Source: Candidatus Methanomethylophilaceae archaeon
GTDB lineage: Archaea > Thermoplasmatota > Thermoplasmata > Methanomassiliicoccales > Methanomethylophilaceae
Reading direction: 5' to 3'
Length of the DNA stretch: 34,710 nt
NCBI GenBank assembly: GCA_017935945.1
Contig: JAGBGN010000055.1
Location: forward strand, 1 to 34,710
The notes beneath the pieces are model-generated. The model saw only the letters and a program-made list of their open reading frames with translations, ran no database searches and was not told the DNA's origin. Positions 6,305 through 14,408 of the stretch are shown here, piece by piece. The position numbers and the translations under genes were made by a program. Positions within the stretch are counted from its first letter, which is position 1; each line of letters begins with the position of its first letter.

Positions 6305-7525
6305 ATGCGAACCGTTGCAGGAGATATGAATTGTCCCGGTTGCGGTTCCGAGATCCAAGATGGCGACAGGTACTGTCGTGTATGCGGTAGGGAGTTGAAT
6401 CACTCCGGAACCAGTGAATCCGGATCCGATCGCAAGACCTCCGTCGTGTTGGGTGTTGTGATCCTCATGGCGTTGGCTGCCATCGCCGGTGTGGTGTTGG
6501 TTTCCGACGGTTTTGATATTGAATTCGAAGATACCTTGATAGTCAACGGTTCCATGATCAGGGGGGACATCGTGGACGAGGTCACACTTGATTCCAAAGG
6601 GGTGCTCACCTATGCGGACGGGACCGAACCCGTCCTGTGGACATACCATGACGTGTCCGGACCGTATCTGGAGAAGACGTCGGGTTTCTACACGACGCCG
6701 AGACCGATCGAGTACACGGGCGTATCCCTGGTGCTCCCTCCGGGAGATTACGAGATCGCCCTGCACGATGGAGACGGCAACATCCACAAGGGCAAGTTCT
6801 TCCACGACGGCGAGGTTACCCGCCATTACGAATGGTCAGCAATAATCGGCGGTGAGGTGCGCACCTTCACCATGGACCATGGATACATGTTCTCGGAATA
6901 CGACCGTTATGCCGATTCCGATATAGTCCGCAACATCCGGGTGGATGCCATGTCAAGATATGTGGTGACGGATGGAAGCATCGGGGAGCTGTCGAATTCG
7001 CTGAAGAGAACGTATCTGAACGTCATGGGCCATGATTCCTCCGTGGATGGGCAGGATTACGTAGACTACCTCCTGTCGTTCGTCCAATGCTGTTTCTCAT
7101 ACCCTGACATGGTCATCGAGGATGGGGTATACATCCAGGACAAGACCAACGGTAGCGGCGATACCTTCCTTAGGGGACAGACGGAGTACTGGATGTACCC
7201 GCAGGAGACGATCCACCTCGGCAGCGGGGACTGTGAGGACACATCGTTCCTCCTGGCGTCGCTGTATTCCGCCGCAGGTTTCGATTCAGCGCTCGTGAGC
7301 ACTCCCGGCCATATGCTGGTGTCAGTCATCCTGGAGGAGTTCTCAGCGCGCTCTTACGCCCTCGGATACGTGTATACGGTCAAGGCACTGGAAGACACCG
7401 GGGAACGCCTGTACTTCTGCGAGACGACAACGGAGACGTTCGTACCTGCGGGATACGTCAGTCCATCGGTCTCCGATGACATCGGTCGCATCAATGACGT
7501 GGTCTTCATCGAAGGGGTGGAGTGA
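6305..7525 (+). CDS. Zinc-ribbon, membrane-anchored transglutaminase-like protein
   Basis: About 406 aa from ATG 6305. A GTG at 6287 and an ATG at 6326 are alternatives; 6326 would begin MNCPGCG with GGAG close by. The layout has an N-terminal zinc ribbon (NCPGCGSEIQDGDRYCRVCG), a Ser/Gly/Asp linker, one hydrophobic helix (VVLGVVILMALAAIAGVVLV), then a large presumably extracytoplasmic domain. Near the C-terminus is a transglutaminase-like Cys-His-acid set: GDCEDTSF (Cys about 310), PGHMLVSV (His about 336) and LYFCETTT (Glu about 373). Such folds in archaea are thought to act as proteases or crosslinking enzymes at the cell surface; the substrate is unknown. It is followed with no gap by a paralogue (TGA then ATG). 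Confidence 0.75.
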   Translation: MRTVAGDMNCPGCGSEIQDGDRYCRVCGRELNHSGTSESGSDRKTSVVLGVVILMALAAIAGVVLVSDGFDIEFEDTLIVNGSMIRGDIVDEVTLDSKGVLTYADGTEPVLWTYHDVSGPYLEKTSGFYTTPRPIEYTGVSLVLPPGDYEIALHDGDGNIHKGKFFHDGEVTRHYEWSAIIGGEVRTFTMDHGYMFSEYDRYADSDIVRNIRVDAMSRYVVTDGSIGELSNSLKRTYLNVMGHDSSVDGQDYVDYLLSFVQCCFSYPDMVIEDGVYIQDKTNGSGDTFLRGQTEYWMYPQETIHLGSGDCEDTSFLLASLYSAAGFDSALVSTPGHMLVSVILEEFSARSYALGYVYTVKALEDTGERLYFCETTTETFVPAGYVSPSVSDDIGRINDVVFIEGVE

Positions 7526-8641
7526 ATGTCGAAGATCATATCCATACTGGCCCTCATGATCGTCCTGGTCTCAGGTATCATACTGGTGTACGAATCCCCC
7601 TCCGATAACACGGATGAGGGGGAAGGAGACGGACCCGAACAACCTCCGGTCCCGGAAGGTCCCGAACTGCCGAATGGAATCGGATATGATTCCATCGGAC
7701 ATACCCTATCCGCAGACGGAGCGGTCGAATGGATTGTAGAGGATGTGTTCGCACCGTTGTACATCTGTCGCGAGCCCTATCAGCCCCATAGGGAGGTGGC
7801 ATCCGAGATATCACTCAATCCCGGAAAGTACTCCGTCACTGTAACCGGGGAGACCTTCGAGATCACCGTTCCCGGAGATATCACGAGGACCTTGGACTGG
7901 AAGTACGATGATGGTTCCATGGTCCACGGATTATCCATCGAACTGAAGATGGACATCATGGATTTCATTGCAGACACTGAGGAGAACCGTGCCTGGAACT
8001 CCTCTGTCTTCAAGCACTCGTTCACGGACCTTCCCCGTCTGGTACGTGTGGATGACACCATACGTTCCCTCGAGCAGATGCTGAGGTCCGAGTACTTCGG
8101 AATAGGAGGCATCGTCGACAACGGACAGTCCTATGCTGATTTCCTTGCAGCCTTCGTCCAGAAGGCGACGGACTATCCGAGTTCAGTGGATGGCCATTCC
8201 GGGGAGTTCGATTACGGCATATGGGGTTCGGCAGAGTACTGGGCTCTTCCCTTGGAGACGTTGTACTACAAGATCGGCGATTGCGAGGATACCGCCGCAC
8301 TACTCTGCTCCCTGTACGAGGCGGCAGGTTACAGGAGTGCCATGGGAGGGCAATCCGGCCATGTCTTCGCAGGGGTCTCGATAGAAGGGTTCACGGAAGT
8401 GACGACGGAGAGGTTGAAGGAACTGAACATCAGCTACTACAGACTAGCCGAACGCACACTCGATGTGGATTACGGTAGTGGACCAGAATCAGTGACGTTC
8501 TACGCTGTGGAGACCATACGCGAGCAGAATCCCGTCGGATACCTCGCAGGTGGGGACCAGCATTTCGACAAGAACACCATGTGGGGTTGGGCAGGCTTCT
8601 ACCCTTACGGGGCCGTGGAAGGGATCCAGTCGTCATCGTAA
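7526..8641 (+). CDS. Membrane-anchored transglutaminase-like protein (paralogue of upstream gene)
   Basis: 371 aa. It opens with an uncleaved or lipoprotein-like hydrophobic segment (IISILALMIVLVSGIILVY, residues 4-22) and an acidic/proline linker (about 25-50) in place of the zinc ribbon of its neighbour. The C-terminal transglutaminase-like domain keeps the order GDCEDTAALL (C253), SGHVFAGV (H279), VTFYAVETI (E329). The shared middle motif SAEYWALPLETLYYKIGDCED aligns with TEYWMYPQETIHLGSGDCED upstream, so the two are tandem duplicates. The ATG directly follows the previous TGA; the 3' end overlaps the convergent beta-lactamase-fold gene by 37 bases. Function not known beyond the fold. Confidence 0.75.
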   Translation: MSKIISILALMIVLVSGIILVYESPSDNTDEGEGDGPEQPPVPEGPELPNGIGYDSIGHTLSADGAVEWIVEDVFAPLYICREPYQPHREVASEISLNPGKYSVTVTGETFEITVPGDITRTLDWKYDDGSMVHGLSIELKMDIMDFIADTEENRAWNSSVFKHSFTDLPRLVRVDDTIRSLEQMLRSEYFGIGGIVDNGQSYADFLAAFVQKATDYPSSVDGHSGEFDYGIWGSAEYWALPLETLYYKIGDCEDTAALLCSLYEAAGYRSAMGGQSGHVFAGVSIEGFTEVTTERLKELNISYYRLAERTLDVDYGSGPESVTFYAVETIREQNPVGYLAGGDQHFDKNTMWGWAGFYPYGAVEGIQSSS

Positions 8642-9438
8642 GTAGTTGCATCCGTCAGGGAGATCTCCTCCCCCACATCCATGACCATGAGGTCATGTGC
8701 CGCCATGGTGCGGACACCTGTCTCCTGCTGCACGTACGATGCCTCTTCATCGACGCCGCGTCTGAGGATGACGACCCCGAGGTGGACGAATATCGCAAGT
8801 TCCGGTTTTACACGCTGTATGAACGGTACGGCATCATCGGTGCACATGTGGTAGCGTATGCGGTTCCCACGGGGCGTGGTCACAGGAAGTATCAGGACAC
8901 GGGATCCGATGTACTGGTCCGCGATCTCATCGCTGTACTCCGTATCGCTGACATAGGACACCTTGCCGTGTGGTGTATCGATGACGAAACCGACGTTGGT
9001 CGGGTCGCTGTGCACAGCCTTCTTGATCGATATACTCAATCCATCGACATCAAGTGTGTCTCCGGGTCTGAAAACCGTGTGTCCCGCGGCTATGCCCAGA
9101 TGGTATGGCGATATGCAGGGTCCCAGACCACCCATCCCCTCGATGACGGTGGGCGATCCGTACACATGCCCTCTCTTGACCCATCCGCCACGTGTTATGC
9201 CCTCTATGACCGATTCCGCATCGGAGTAATGGTCAGGGTGACAATGGGAGATGATGACGGAATCCGTCTTCGTGAGGTCGTAGTGGATCCTGTGCATGTT
9301 CGTCAGGGCTCCTGGGCCAGGATCTATGTGGAGGTTCCCGCCGTCATGTTCCACGAGGAAGCCTCCGGTGGACCTGATCTGATACATGGTCGTGTGGCGA
9401 CCGCCACCAGTTCCCAGGAAAGTCATGCGGAATCCCAT
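8605..9438 (-). CDS. Metallo-beta-lactamase-fold hydrolase
   Basis: 277 aa from ATG 9438. This start is chosen because the TATA box at 9483-9489 predicts transcription beginning near 9460, which excludes a further upstream ATG at 9468; ATG 9426 (MTFLGTGGG) is also possible. It begins with the TFLGTGGGRHTT loop and carries SHCHPDHYSD (H65, H67, D69, H70), the dinuclear zinc signature, plus later VSDTEYSDE and FVHLG with the remaining ligands. This is the RNase-Z/PhnP-like superfamily; substrate cannot be told from sequence. It ends in TAA inside the 3' end of the convergent transglutaminase-like gene. Confidence 0.8.
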   Translation of the reverse strand: MGFRMTFLGTGGGRHTTMYQIRSTGGFLVEHDGGNLHIDPGPGALTNMHRIHYDLTKTDSVIISHCHPDHYSDAESVIEGITRGGWVKRGHVYGSPTVIEGMGGLGPCISPYHLGIAAGHTVFRPGDTLDVDGLSISIKKAVHSDPTNVGFVIDTPHGKVSYVSDTEYSDEIADQYIGSRVLILPVTTPRGNRIRYHMCTDDAVPFIQRVKPELAIFVHLGVVILRRGVDEEASYVQQETGVRTMAAHDLMVMDVGEEISLTDATTYDDDWIPSTAP

Positions 9439-9482
9439 GCCACCTGATTGGTGGGAGGGTATTTCCAACCATCGGTACCAAG

Positions 9483-9489
9483 TTTTAAA
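9483..9489. promoter_or_regulatory. Shared TATA box of two divergent genes
   Basis: TTTTAAA, nearly self-complementary (core TTTAAA). Its centre is about 26 bases before ATG 9513 on the plus strand, so that mRNA is probably leaderless. On the minus strand it predicts a start near 9460, about 22 bases before the beta-lactamase-fold gene. Confidence 0.6.
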
Positions 9490-9512
9490 CCATCTAGTTG
9501 GATGATACCGTC

Positions 9513-10802
9513 ATGATAACTGCAATCCGCAATGCGTGGATAGTGACACAGGATGCATCCAGGAGGATCATCCGTGGTGACGTGGTCATCGATGGTGAGA
9601 GGATAGTCTCCGTCGGTTCCGAGTACAACGGAACCGCCGATAGGGAGATCGATGCCACAGGAGATATCGTGATGCCTGGTATGGTCAACACCCACACCCA
9701 TGTGGCGATGTCCGTGATGAAGGGCGTGGTGGATGACCTCACCTTCCCCGACTTCCTTGACAAGGTCTTCAAGATCGATTCCGACAGGACCGATGAGGAT
9801 CTGGATGTGGGAACCAAACTGGGATGCATGGAGATGATGCTCTCAGGTACAACCACCTTCATGGACCTCTACTACTCCGAGGATGTCATCGCCAAGGCGA
9901 CGCAGCAGGCAGGCATCAGGGGAGTCCTGTGCTGGTGCGTCCTCGACCAGGAGTGCACCACCCAGGTCGGAAACCCCCTGCAGAACTGCAAGAACTTCTA
10001 TTCCCGTTTCAAGGACGAGAGGAAGATCGTCCCCGGAGTCGGACTCCAGGGTGTTTACGTCTGCAACGAGGAGACCTGTGTCGGTGCCAAGGAGTTCTCC
10101 GATGAGGTGGGCGCACCTATGAACTTCCATCTCTCGGAGACCCGCGGGGAGGTCAACGACCACAAGAAGAAGACGGGCATGAGGCCTGCAGAGTGGCTCT
10201 CCCACATCGGCGTCCTGGGACCCAGAGGGGTGGCCGCACATTCCGCATGGTTGACCCAGAGGGAGATCAGGCTGATGGGAGAGGCGGGAATGTCCATCTC
10301 GTCCTGTCCCGTGTCCAACATGAAGCTGGCCACCGGAGGCGTCGCCCCCGTGCCCGAGTTCATCCAGAACGGTGTCAATGTATCCATCGGAACGGACGGT
10401 AACACCACCAACAACACGCTCGACATGTTCTCCGAGATGAAGTCCCTCGGACTCCTCCAGAAATCAAGCAGGTGGGATCCCGTCGTATGCAACGCACAGG
10501 AGCTCCTGGATTTCGCCACCATCAACGGTGCGAAGGCTGTCGGTATGCAGGATTCGATCGGGTCCATAGAGCCCGGCAAGTACGCCGACATCCTGATCCT
10601 CGATGGAAAGGCACCCAACCTCAGGCCCCTGGTCCCCGAGAACATCCTGGCGAACATCGTGTACTCGGGCAACAGCCAGAACGTCAAGACCGTGTTCTGT
10701 CAGGGAGATATGGTCGTCGAGGACCGCAAGGTCCTGACTCTGGACGTGGATGACGTCCTTTCCAGGTCAGAGGATGCCTGGAGGTCCCTCTGCCTCAGGT
10801 GA
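9513..10802 (+). CDS. dadD: Amidohydrolase: 5'-deoxyadenosine / S-adenosylhomocysteine deaminase
   Basis: 429 aa from ATG 9513; an in-frame TTG at 9498 lies upstream of the predicted transcription start. This is a metal-dependent amidohydrolase of the MtaD/TrzN branch. PGMVNTHTHVAMS gives the HxH pair (H61, H63), MNFHLSETRGE and AAHSAWLT add further His ligands, and SIGTDGNTTNNT holds the catalytic Asp. The PGKYADILILD strand closes the composite beta-sandwich. Methanogen members (DadD) deaminate 5'-deoxyadenosine, SAH and MTA to recover radical-SAM and methyltransfer by-products. Exact substrate preference cannot be read from sequence. Confidence 0.88.
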   Translation: MITAIRNAWIVTQDASRRIIRGDVVIDGERIVSVGSEYNGTADREIDATGDIVMPGMVNTHTHVAMSVMKGVVDDLTFPDFLDKVFKIDSDRTDEDLDVGTKLGCMEMMLSGTTTFMDLYYSEDVIAKATQQAGIRGVLCWCVLDQECTTQVGNPLQNCKNFYSRFKDERKIVPGVGLQGVYVCNEETCVGAKEFSDEVGAPMNFHLSETRGEVNDHKKKTGMRPAEWLSHIGVLGPRGVAAHSAWLTQREIRLMGEAGMSISSCPVSNMKLATGGVAPVPEFIQNGVNVSIGTDGNTTNNTLDMFSEMKSLGLLQKSSRWDPVVCNAQELLDFATINGAKAVGMQDSIGSIEPGKYADILILDGKAPNLRPLVPENILANIVYSGNSQNVKTVFCQGDMVVEDRKVLTLDVDDVLSRSEDAWRSLCLR

Positions 10803-10809
10803 GGCGGGA

Positions 10810-12570
10810 TCAGTCCTCGAAAACATCTTCCATCTCGGACTCGTCATCATCCGGGTCCGAGTGTGCCTTCTTCTGTGACCTGTAGTAGAACAGACTCACC
10901 GCGATGACCGCCAATGCGATGACCAGTATGTGCTCCTTCATACCGAGGGGGTTCGGAACCACGATGAGGATCAGCGCATCGATCACCAGGACGATGAGGA
11001 ACGAGTTGAGTTCCAGGAAGTTCTGGTAGGCCCTTCCGGGTTCATCGGCCTTGCCCTCCATGGAGACCAGTTTCGCACCCTTGATGACCAGCTCATCCAG
11101 GTACTTCACGTTGTTGACCAACTGGTATGTGGGAAGGGACAGCATCACGAAGTTGAGGACCAGCAGGGCCACCGTCCAGATGAACTCCGTGGCTCCGAAC
11201 GACTCGGTCAACCAATCCACCGCGAGGGGTATGAGGAAGAAGAACGCGACCTCCACGATGGCGATCATGACCAGGTTGATGTAGGACTTGGTCATCCCGC
11301 GGGTGAATGCCCTCTGAGACTTCTTGGACGATGCCGTGACCCTCCTGTACATGTTGTCCCTGGCATGGTTGATCATGTCGATCTTCTCGCGTATCCTCGG
11401 GGGACACCTCTCCTCAGCGGTGAACCACAGCGGGTCGGAGTAGCGTGTGAGGAACGGCAGCACGATCATGGACAGTAGTGCCGCTCCGATGACGGCGGTG
11501 TAGAACGAGTTGTCGACCACACCGTAGTCCAACGCCTCCTTCGCGATGATGAACGCGAACTCTCCCATGGTGACCAGGCTGACCGCGGACACGAAACCCT
11601 TGTATGCCTTCTCATTGCCTATCCAGTAGGCCAGGAAGACGGTGGACGACTTCATCACCGCGAACAGGAGGTAGAATATCAGGACCAGTCCGATGTTGTC
11701 CACAAGTCCGGAGACACTGACCTCCATTCCGACCGATATGAAGAACATGGCCATGAAGAGGTCCTTCATGGGACCGATGTCGTGGTTGATCTCCCTGCTC
11801 TTCCTGCAGGCGGCGATTATCATTCCCATGAGGAATGCTCCGATGGCCATGGACAGTCCGACGAAAGTGGAAAGCAGGGCCATGCCGAATGCAAGTCCCA
11901 CGCAGAACACGATGAGGACTTCCGATGAGACATTGTCCGACACCCAGTTGACGATACGGGGTATGAACTTCAGTCCCAGGAAAATACTGACGAGCATGAA
12001 CGCCACGATGCTTATGATCATGACCGCGAGGTCGTTGACATCCATGGACGATCCAGCGAGCATGGGTGTGATCATCGACAGGATGATGACCTGACCGATA
12101 TCCTCCATGATGGTGATCAGGACGAGGGTCTCGACAGTCTCCTTGTCCAAGCGGTTCTGGGATTTCAGGACGGCCATGACGACCGCTGTACTGGAACCGG
12201 AGATGATGGCACCCAGACAGATGGACTGCAGCATGTTGAATCCGAGGAGGGTACCTCCCAGGTATCCGCCTAGGACCATGAGCGGTAGCTGTATGACAGC
12301 AACCTCTATCGCGAACACTCCCTGTTTACGTATCTTCTTCAGGTTGATCTCCAAACCGATGCAGAACATCAGCATTACCAGACCCATGTCCGATAGCATG
12401 TTGACGACATACTCGCCATCATGACCGACTTCCCATAGGTTGGCTATGAGGATTCCCGACACAAGGTAGCCGATAAGCGGGGGCAGACGCAGTTTATTGA
12501 ATATGATGGAGCAAATCCCTGCAAGCAACGTGAACAACGTCAGACTCGTAAGCAGTGCTACCTCATCCAT
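10810..12570 (-). CDS. CPA2-family cation/proton antiporter
   Basis: 586 aa, with about 12 hydrophobic segments in the first 390 residues (LRLPPLIGYLVSGILIA near the N-terminus). The discontinuous-helix motif ISGSSTAVVMAVL and VTMGEFAFIIAKEAL are typical of KefB/KefC/NapA exchangers. After a basic cytoplasmic region (about 390-430) come four more hydrophobic segments and an acidic tail (DPDDDESEMEDVFED). There is no RCK/TrkA-N nucleotide domain, so it is not a complete Kef protein. It probably exchanges Na+ or K+ for H+ at the cell membrane. Its 3' end meets the dadD 3' end 7 bases away. Confidence 0.85.
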   Translation of the reverse strand: MDEVALLTSLTLFTLLAGICSIIFNKLRLPPLIGYLVSGILIANLWEVGHDGEYVVNMLSDMGLVMLMFCIGLEINLKKIRKQGVFAIEVAVIQLPLMVLGGYLGGTLLGFNMLQSICLGAIISGSSTAVVMAVLKSQNRLDKETVETLVLITIMEDIGQVIILSMITPMLAGSSMDVNDLAVMIISIVAFMLVSIFLGLKFIPRIVNWVSDNVSSEVLIVFCVGLAFGMALLSTFVGLSMAIGAFLMGMIIAACRKSREINHDIGPMKDLFMAMFFISVGMEVSVSGLVDNIGLVLIFYLLFAVMKSSTVFLAYWIGNEKAYKGFVSAVSLVTMGEFAFIIAKEALDYGVVDNSFYTAVIGAALLSMIVLPFLTRYSDPLWFTAEERCPPRIREKIDMINHARDNMYRRVTASSKKSQRAFTRGMTKSYINLVMIAIVEVAFFFLIPLAVDWLTESFGATEFIWTVALLVLNFVMLSLPTYQLVNNVKYLDELVIKGAKLVSMEGKADEPGRAYQNFLELNSFLIVLVIDALILIVVPNPLGMKEHILVIALAVIAVSLFYYRSQKKAHSDPDDDESEMEDVFED

Positions 12571-12602
12571 GCATCCATCCCATATACATCATCTACGTAC
12601 GG

Positions 12603-12611
12603 TATTTAAAA
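12603..12611 (-). promoter_or_regulatory. TATA box of the antiporter gene
   Basis: Minus-strand TTTTAAATA, about 38 bases before the antiporter ATG at 12570, predicting a leader of about 12 bases. The rest of 12571-12696 is AT-rich and shows no ORF. Confidence 0.5.
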
Positions 12612-12696
12612 CATTAGCAGATGGTTTCGTTGAGCCAGATGGTTCGTTTTTCCACAGGGAATTTTGTAGACAAGTGAGGTAACGTCACAATGGAAA

Positions 12697-13167
12697 TCAC
12701 CCTTTTCCACCGAAACGTTTCGCAAATCTCACCTTGAGCCCATCATCGATGTCGCCCATATAGATGACGAATTCCTTGATGTCAATCTCGACCCGTTCGA
12801 CGATATAGGAGAGGATGTCCATGGCCGAGTCCTTGTCGTAGTCCTTTGAGAACTCGATGATAAACGGTTGGACACCCGGTTCCAACGAGATCAGATGGAG
12901 GATGGCACGGGACAGCACCCTCTTCACAGCGATCAGCGGGATGAGGTCACCAAATTCTTCCTTGATGCCCTTGTCTTGGACCCCTTTTGCGTTTTTCAGT
13001 AAGGATCCGATGCACTCACACCCGGGATGTCCGGTTTCCTGGTTGTAGAACTCGCTGAACTGCAGTGTCTCGATGTAATCGAGGAAGGTCGCTTGGAGGT
13101 GGCTGTCCGAGATGTGCATCAGGCTGTCCACAAGGGCGTTGTGGAGCCAGGGCGGTCGAATATCCAT
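12697..13167 (-). CDS. Hypothetical protein, unrecognised
   Basis: 156 aa; I do not recognise a family. It looks soluble and helical, without a membrane segment or signal peptide. Two cysteines stand close together (HPGCECIGS). The middle has a hydrophobic helix (LIPLIAVKRVLSRAILHLISL), and the C-terminal half alternates acidic and hydrophobic stretches (VERVEIDIKEFVIYMGDIDDG) before a basic tail RFAKRFGGKG. The ATG is preceded by GGTGG. No neighbour on the same strand gives a functional hint; upstream lie 166 bases without a gene, then tRNA-Tyr. Possibly lineage-specific. Confidence 0.6.
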   Translation of the reverse strand: MDIRPPWLHNALVDSLMHISDSHLQATFLDYIETLQFSEFYNQETGHPGCECIGSLLKNAKGVQDKGIKEEFGDLIPLIAVKRVLSRAILHLISLEPGVQPFIIEFSKDYDKDSAMDILSYIVERVEIDIKEFVIYMGDIDDGLKVRFAKRFGGKG

Positions 13168-13330
13168 CTGCCACCATGGTCCGTGCGGAGCCTCTTCCTG
13201 GAACGGTCATGGGTGGGTTCCGGTGGAGGGAAGTCCTCGAGGGAACTCTGATATGGGCGGGGAATCTTGGAATCATGATGGATATCTTGACTGTGAAGAT
13301 TCTCAAATTTCAAGGGGTGCTGGAAAAGGA

Positions 13331-13444
13331 TGGTCCCCACTCCCTGATTTGAACAGGGGGCCTGCTGATTTCAGCGGCTGTATCGGATTTTCTTCCGAAA
13401 ACACTCTACAGTCAGCCGCTCTGGCCAGTCTGAGCTAAGTGGGG
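13331..13444 (-). tRNA. tRNA-Tyr (GTA) with an intron
   Basis: Read on the minus strand. Acceptor CCCCACT/AGTGGGG (13438-13444 with 13335-13341), discriminator A (13334) and encoded CCA (13331-13333). The C1-G72 pair is the archaeal/eukaryal tyrosine identity. D arm GCTC...GAGC; anticodon stem GCTGA/TCAGC; T arm CCCTG/CAGGG with loop TTCAAAT. The mature anticodon loop is CTGTAGA with anticodon GTA. An insert of 36 bases at about 13370-13405, between positions 37 and 38, is an archaeal tRNA intron removed by the splicing endonuclease; the boundary is ambiguous by one A. TATA ATTATATAAAT at 13466-13476 lies correctly upstream. Confidence 0.93.
13370..13405 (-). other. tRNA-Tyr intron
   Basis: 36-base intron in the anticodon loop. 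It contains its own hairpin (TTTTC-GGAA-GAAAA) and, near the 3' end, CAGCCGCT. That stretch is complementary to AGCGGCTG of the 5' exon (13413-13420), so the precursor can fold differently from the mature tRNA. Confidence 0.8.
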
Positions 13445-13465
13445 ATAAACCACGGATACTGAACA

Positions 13466-13476
13466 ATTATATAAAT
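13466..13476 (-). promoter_or_regulatory. TATA box of tRNA-Tyr
   Basis: ATTTATATAAT on the minus strand, centred about 26 bases before the tRNA 5' end at 13444. Confidence 0.65.
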
Positions 13477-13492
13477 GTTCACTTGGTGAAAA

Positions 13493-14242
13493 TCATCCGA
13501 AGTAAGAGAGATCCTCTTTCGGTGCTTCAAGGACTGCATCCTGGGCCTGTTTGTTGATCTCATCTATCTGATCGATCTCATCCTGCATGTCGGAAGTATC
13601 GATTTCGATACCGAGGAAGCTGGCCAGGACATCGACGACGCACTTGGCACTCTTGTGATCCACGAACATACCGGGGGTCTCCCCCATTATGCATATGGAG
13701 TCTATGCCGTATTCCTTGCCGAAGGCCACGAACATCGCGGCGGCACCGACGATGCCTCCTGCAGGCTCATCGGGGTAGAAGCCGACTCCATGTTCCTCAA
13801 AACGGGACTTGAGCTTGGAGTCGGAAACGCAACCGAGTACGCGGGGTTCGGTGACTATGTTGCCTGTACCGTATCCACCCAGGGTGATTATCAGGGATGG
13901 ATCGTAGGGCAGGATCTTGTCGAAGACGAATTTGGTCAGTATGTATTGTCCCTGGGTCGTCGAACCCTGGTGTTCTCCGAGGAGGAATATGAGGTCGTGG
14001 CCGTTGACGTCCTTGACGAACCACAGTTCGTTGCGTGCGACCTGTGCGACGCATTCCTCGTCCAGGAATATCTGTGTGGGGAGGTCCTCAGACAGTATGT
14101 CCGCAAGAAGGGTGGCATTGAGTTTCTCGGCGAGGAAATCCGCGGCGACCTTGCCTACCGCTCCGACTCCGGGCAGTCCCTCTATGAAGATGGGTCTTTT
14201 CAGTTCAGGACGGCAGTTATAGGTGATGACCGTGTTTTCCAT
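13493..14242 (-). CDS. PAC2-family protein (proteasome assembly chaperone-like)
   Basis: 249 aa from ATG 14242, chosen because GAGAGG lies 10 bases upstream; ATG 14251 is an in-frame alternative. The N-terminal RPIFIEGLPGVGAVGKVAADFL, the central LIFLLGEHQGSTTQGQY and ITLGGYGTG, and GAAAMFVAFGKEYGIDSICIMGETPG match the PAC2 (DUF75) family, whose archaeal members PbaA/PbaB help assemble the 20S proteasome. The C-terminus is an acidic, coiled-looking tail (DMQDEIDQIDEINKQAQDA) ending in EDLSYFG, a hydrophobic end as used to dock on proteasome alpha rings. It is the last gene of the L44e-S27e-aIF2alpha-Nop10 operon and overlaps nop10 by 26 bases. Confidence 0.88.
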   Translation of the reverse strand: MENTVITYNCRPELKRPIFIEGLPGVGAVGKVAADFLAEKLNATLLADILSEDLPTQIFLDEECVAQVARNELWFVKDVNGHDLIFLLGEHQGSTTQGQYILTKFVFDKILPYDPSLIITLGGYGTGNIVTEPRVLGCVSDSKLKSRFEEHGVGFYPDEPAGGIVGAAAMFVAFGKEYGIDSICIMGETPGMFVDHKSAKCVVDVLASFLGIEIDTSDMQDEIDQIDEINKQAQDAVLEAPKEDLSYFG

Positions 14243-14408
14243 TTTCACCATACCTCTCGAGAATGGTCTTCCTACGATACTCCCCCATGCGGTCCACCGG
14301 AGAATATTTCGGTGGAACGGGGCAATGTGTTTTGGAGCCACAGGAAGGGCAGTCTGCGGACAGGGTGTACCTTCCGCAAGAACCGCACTTCCTGAGTTCC
14401 GATTTCAT
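14217..14408 (-). CDS. nop10: Nop10, H/ACA ribonucleoprotein component
   Basis: 63 aa. The archaeal Nop10 zinc ribbon KCGSCGRYTLSADCPSCGS (CxxC...CxxC) is followed by the extended PPKYSPVDRMGEYRR segment that wraps the Cbf5 pseudouridine synthase. It is required for H/ACA-guided pseudouridylation. The ATG follows directly after the aIF2alpha TAA, and its own 3' end overlaps the PAC2 gene, so all three are tightly coupled. The aIF2alpha-Nop10-PAC2 order is conserved in many archaea. Confidence 0.95.
   Translation of the reverse strand: MKSELRKCGSCGRYTLSADCPSCGSKTHCPVPPKYSPVDRMGEYRRKTILERYGENGKHGHHL

Noticed and set aside
9498-9512. TTG start five codons before the deaminase ATG
   Set aside because: It lies upstream of the transcription start predicted from the TATA box, and ATG 9513 fits a leaderless start.
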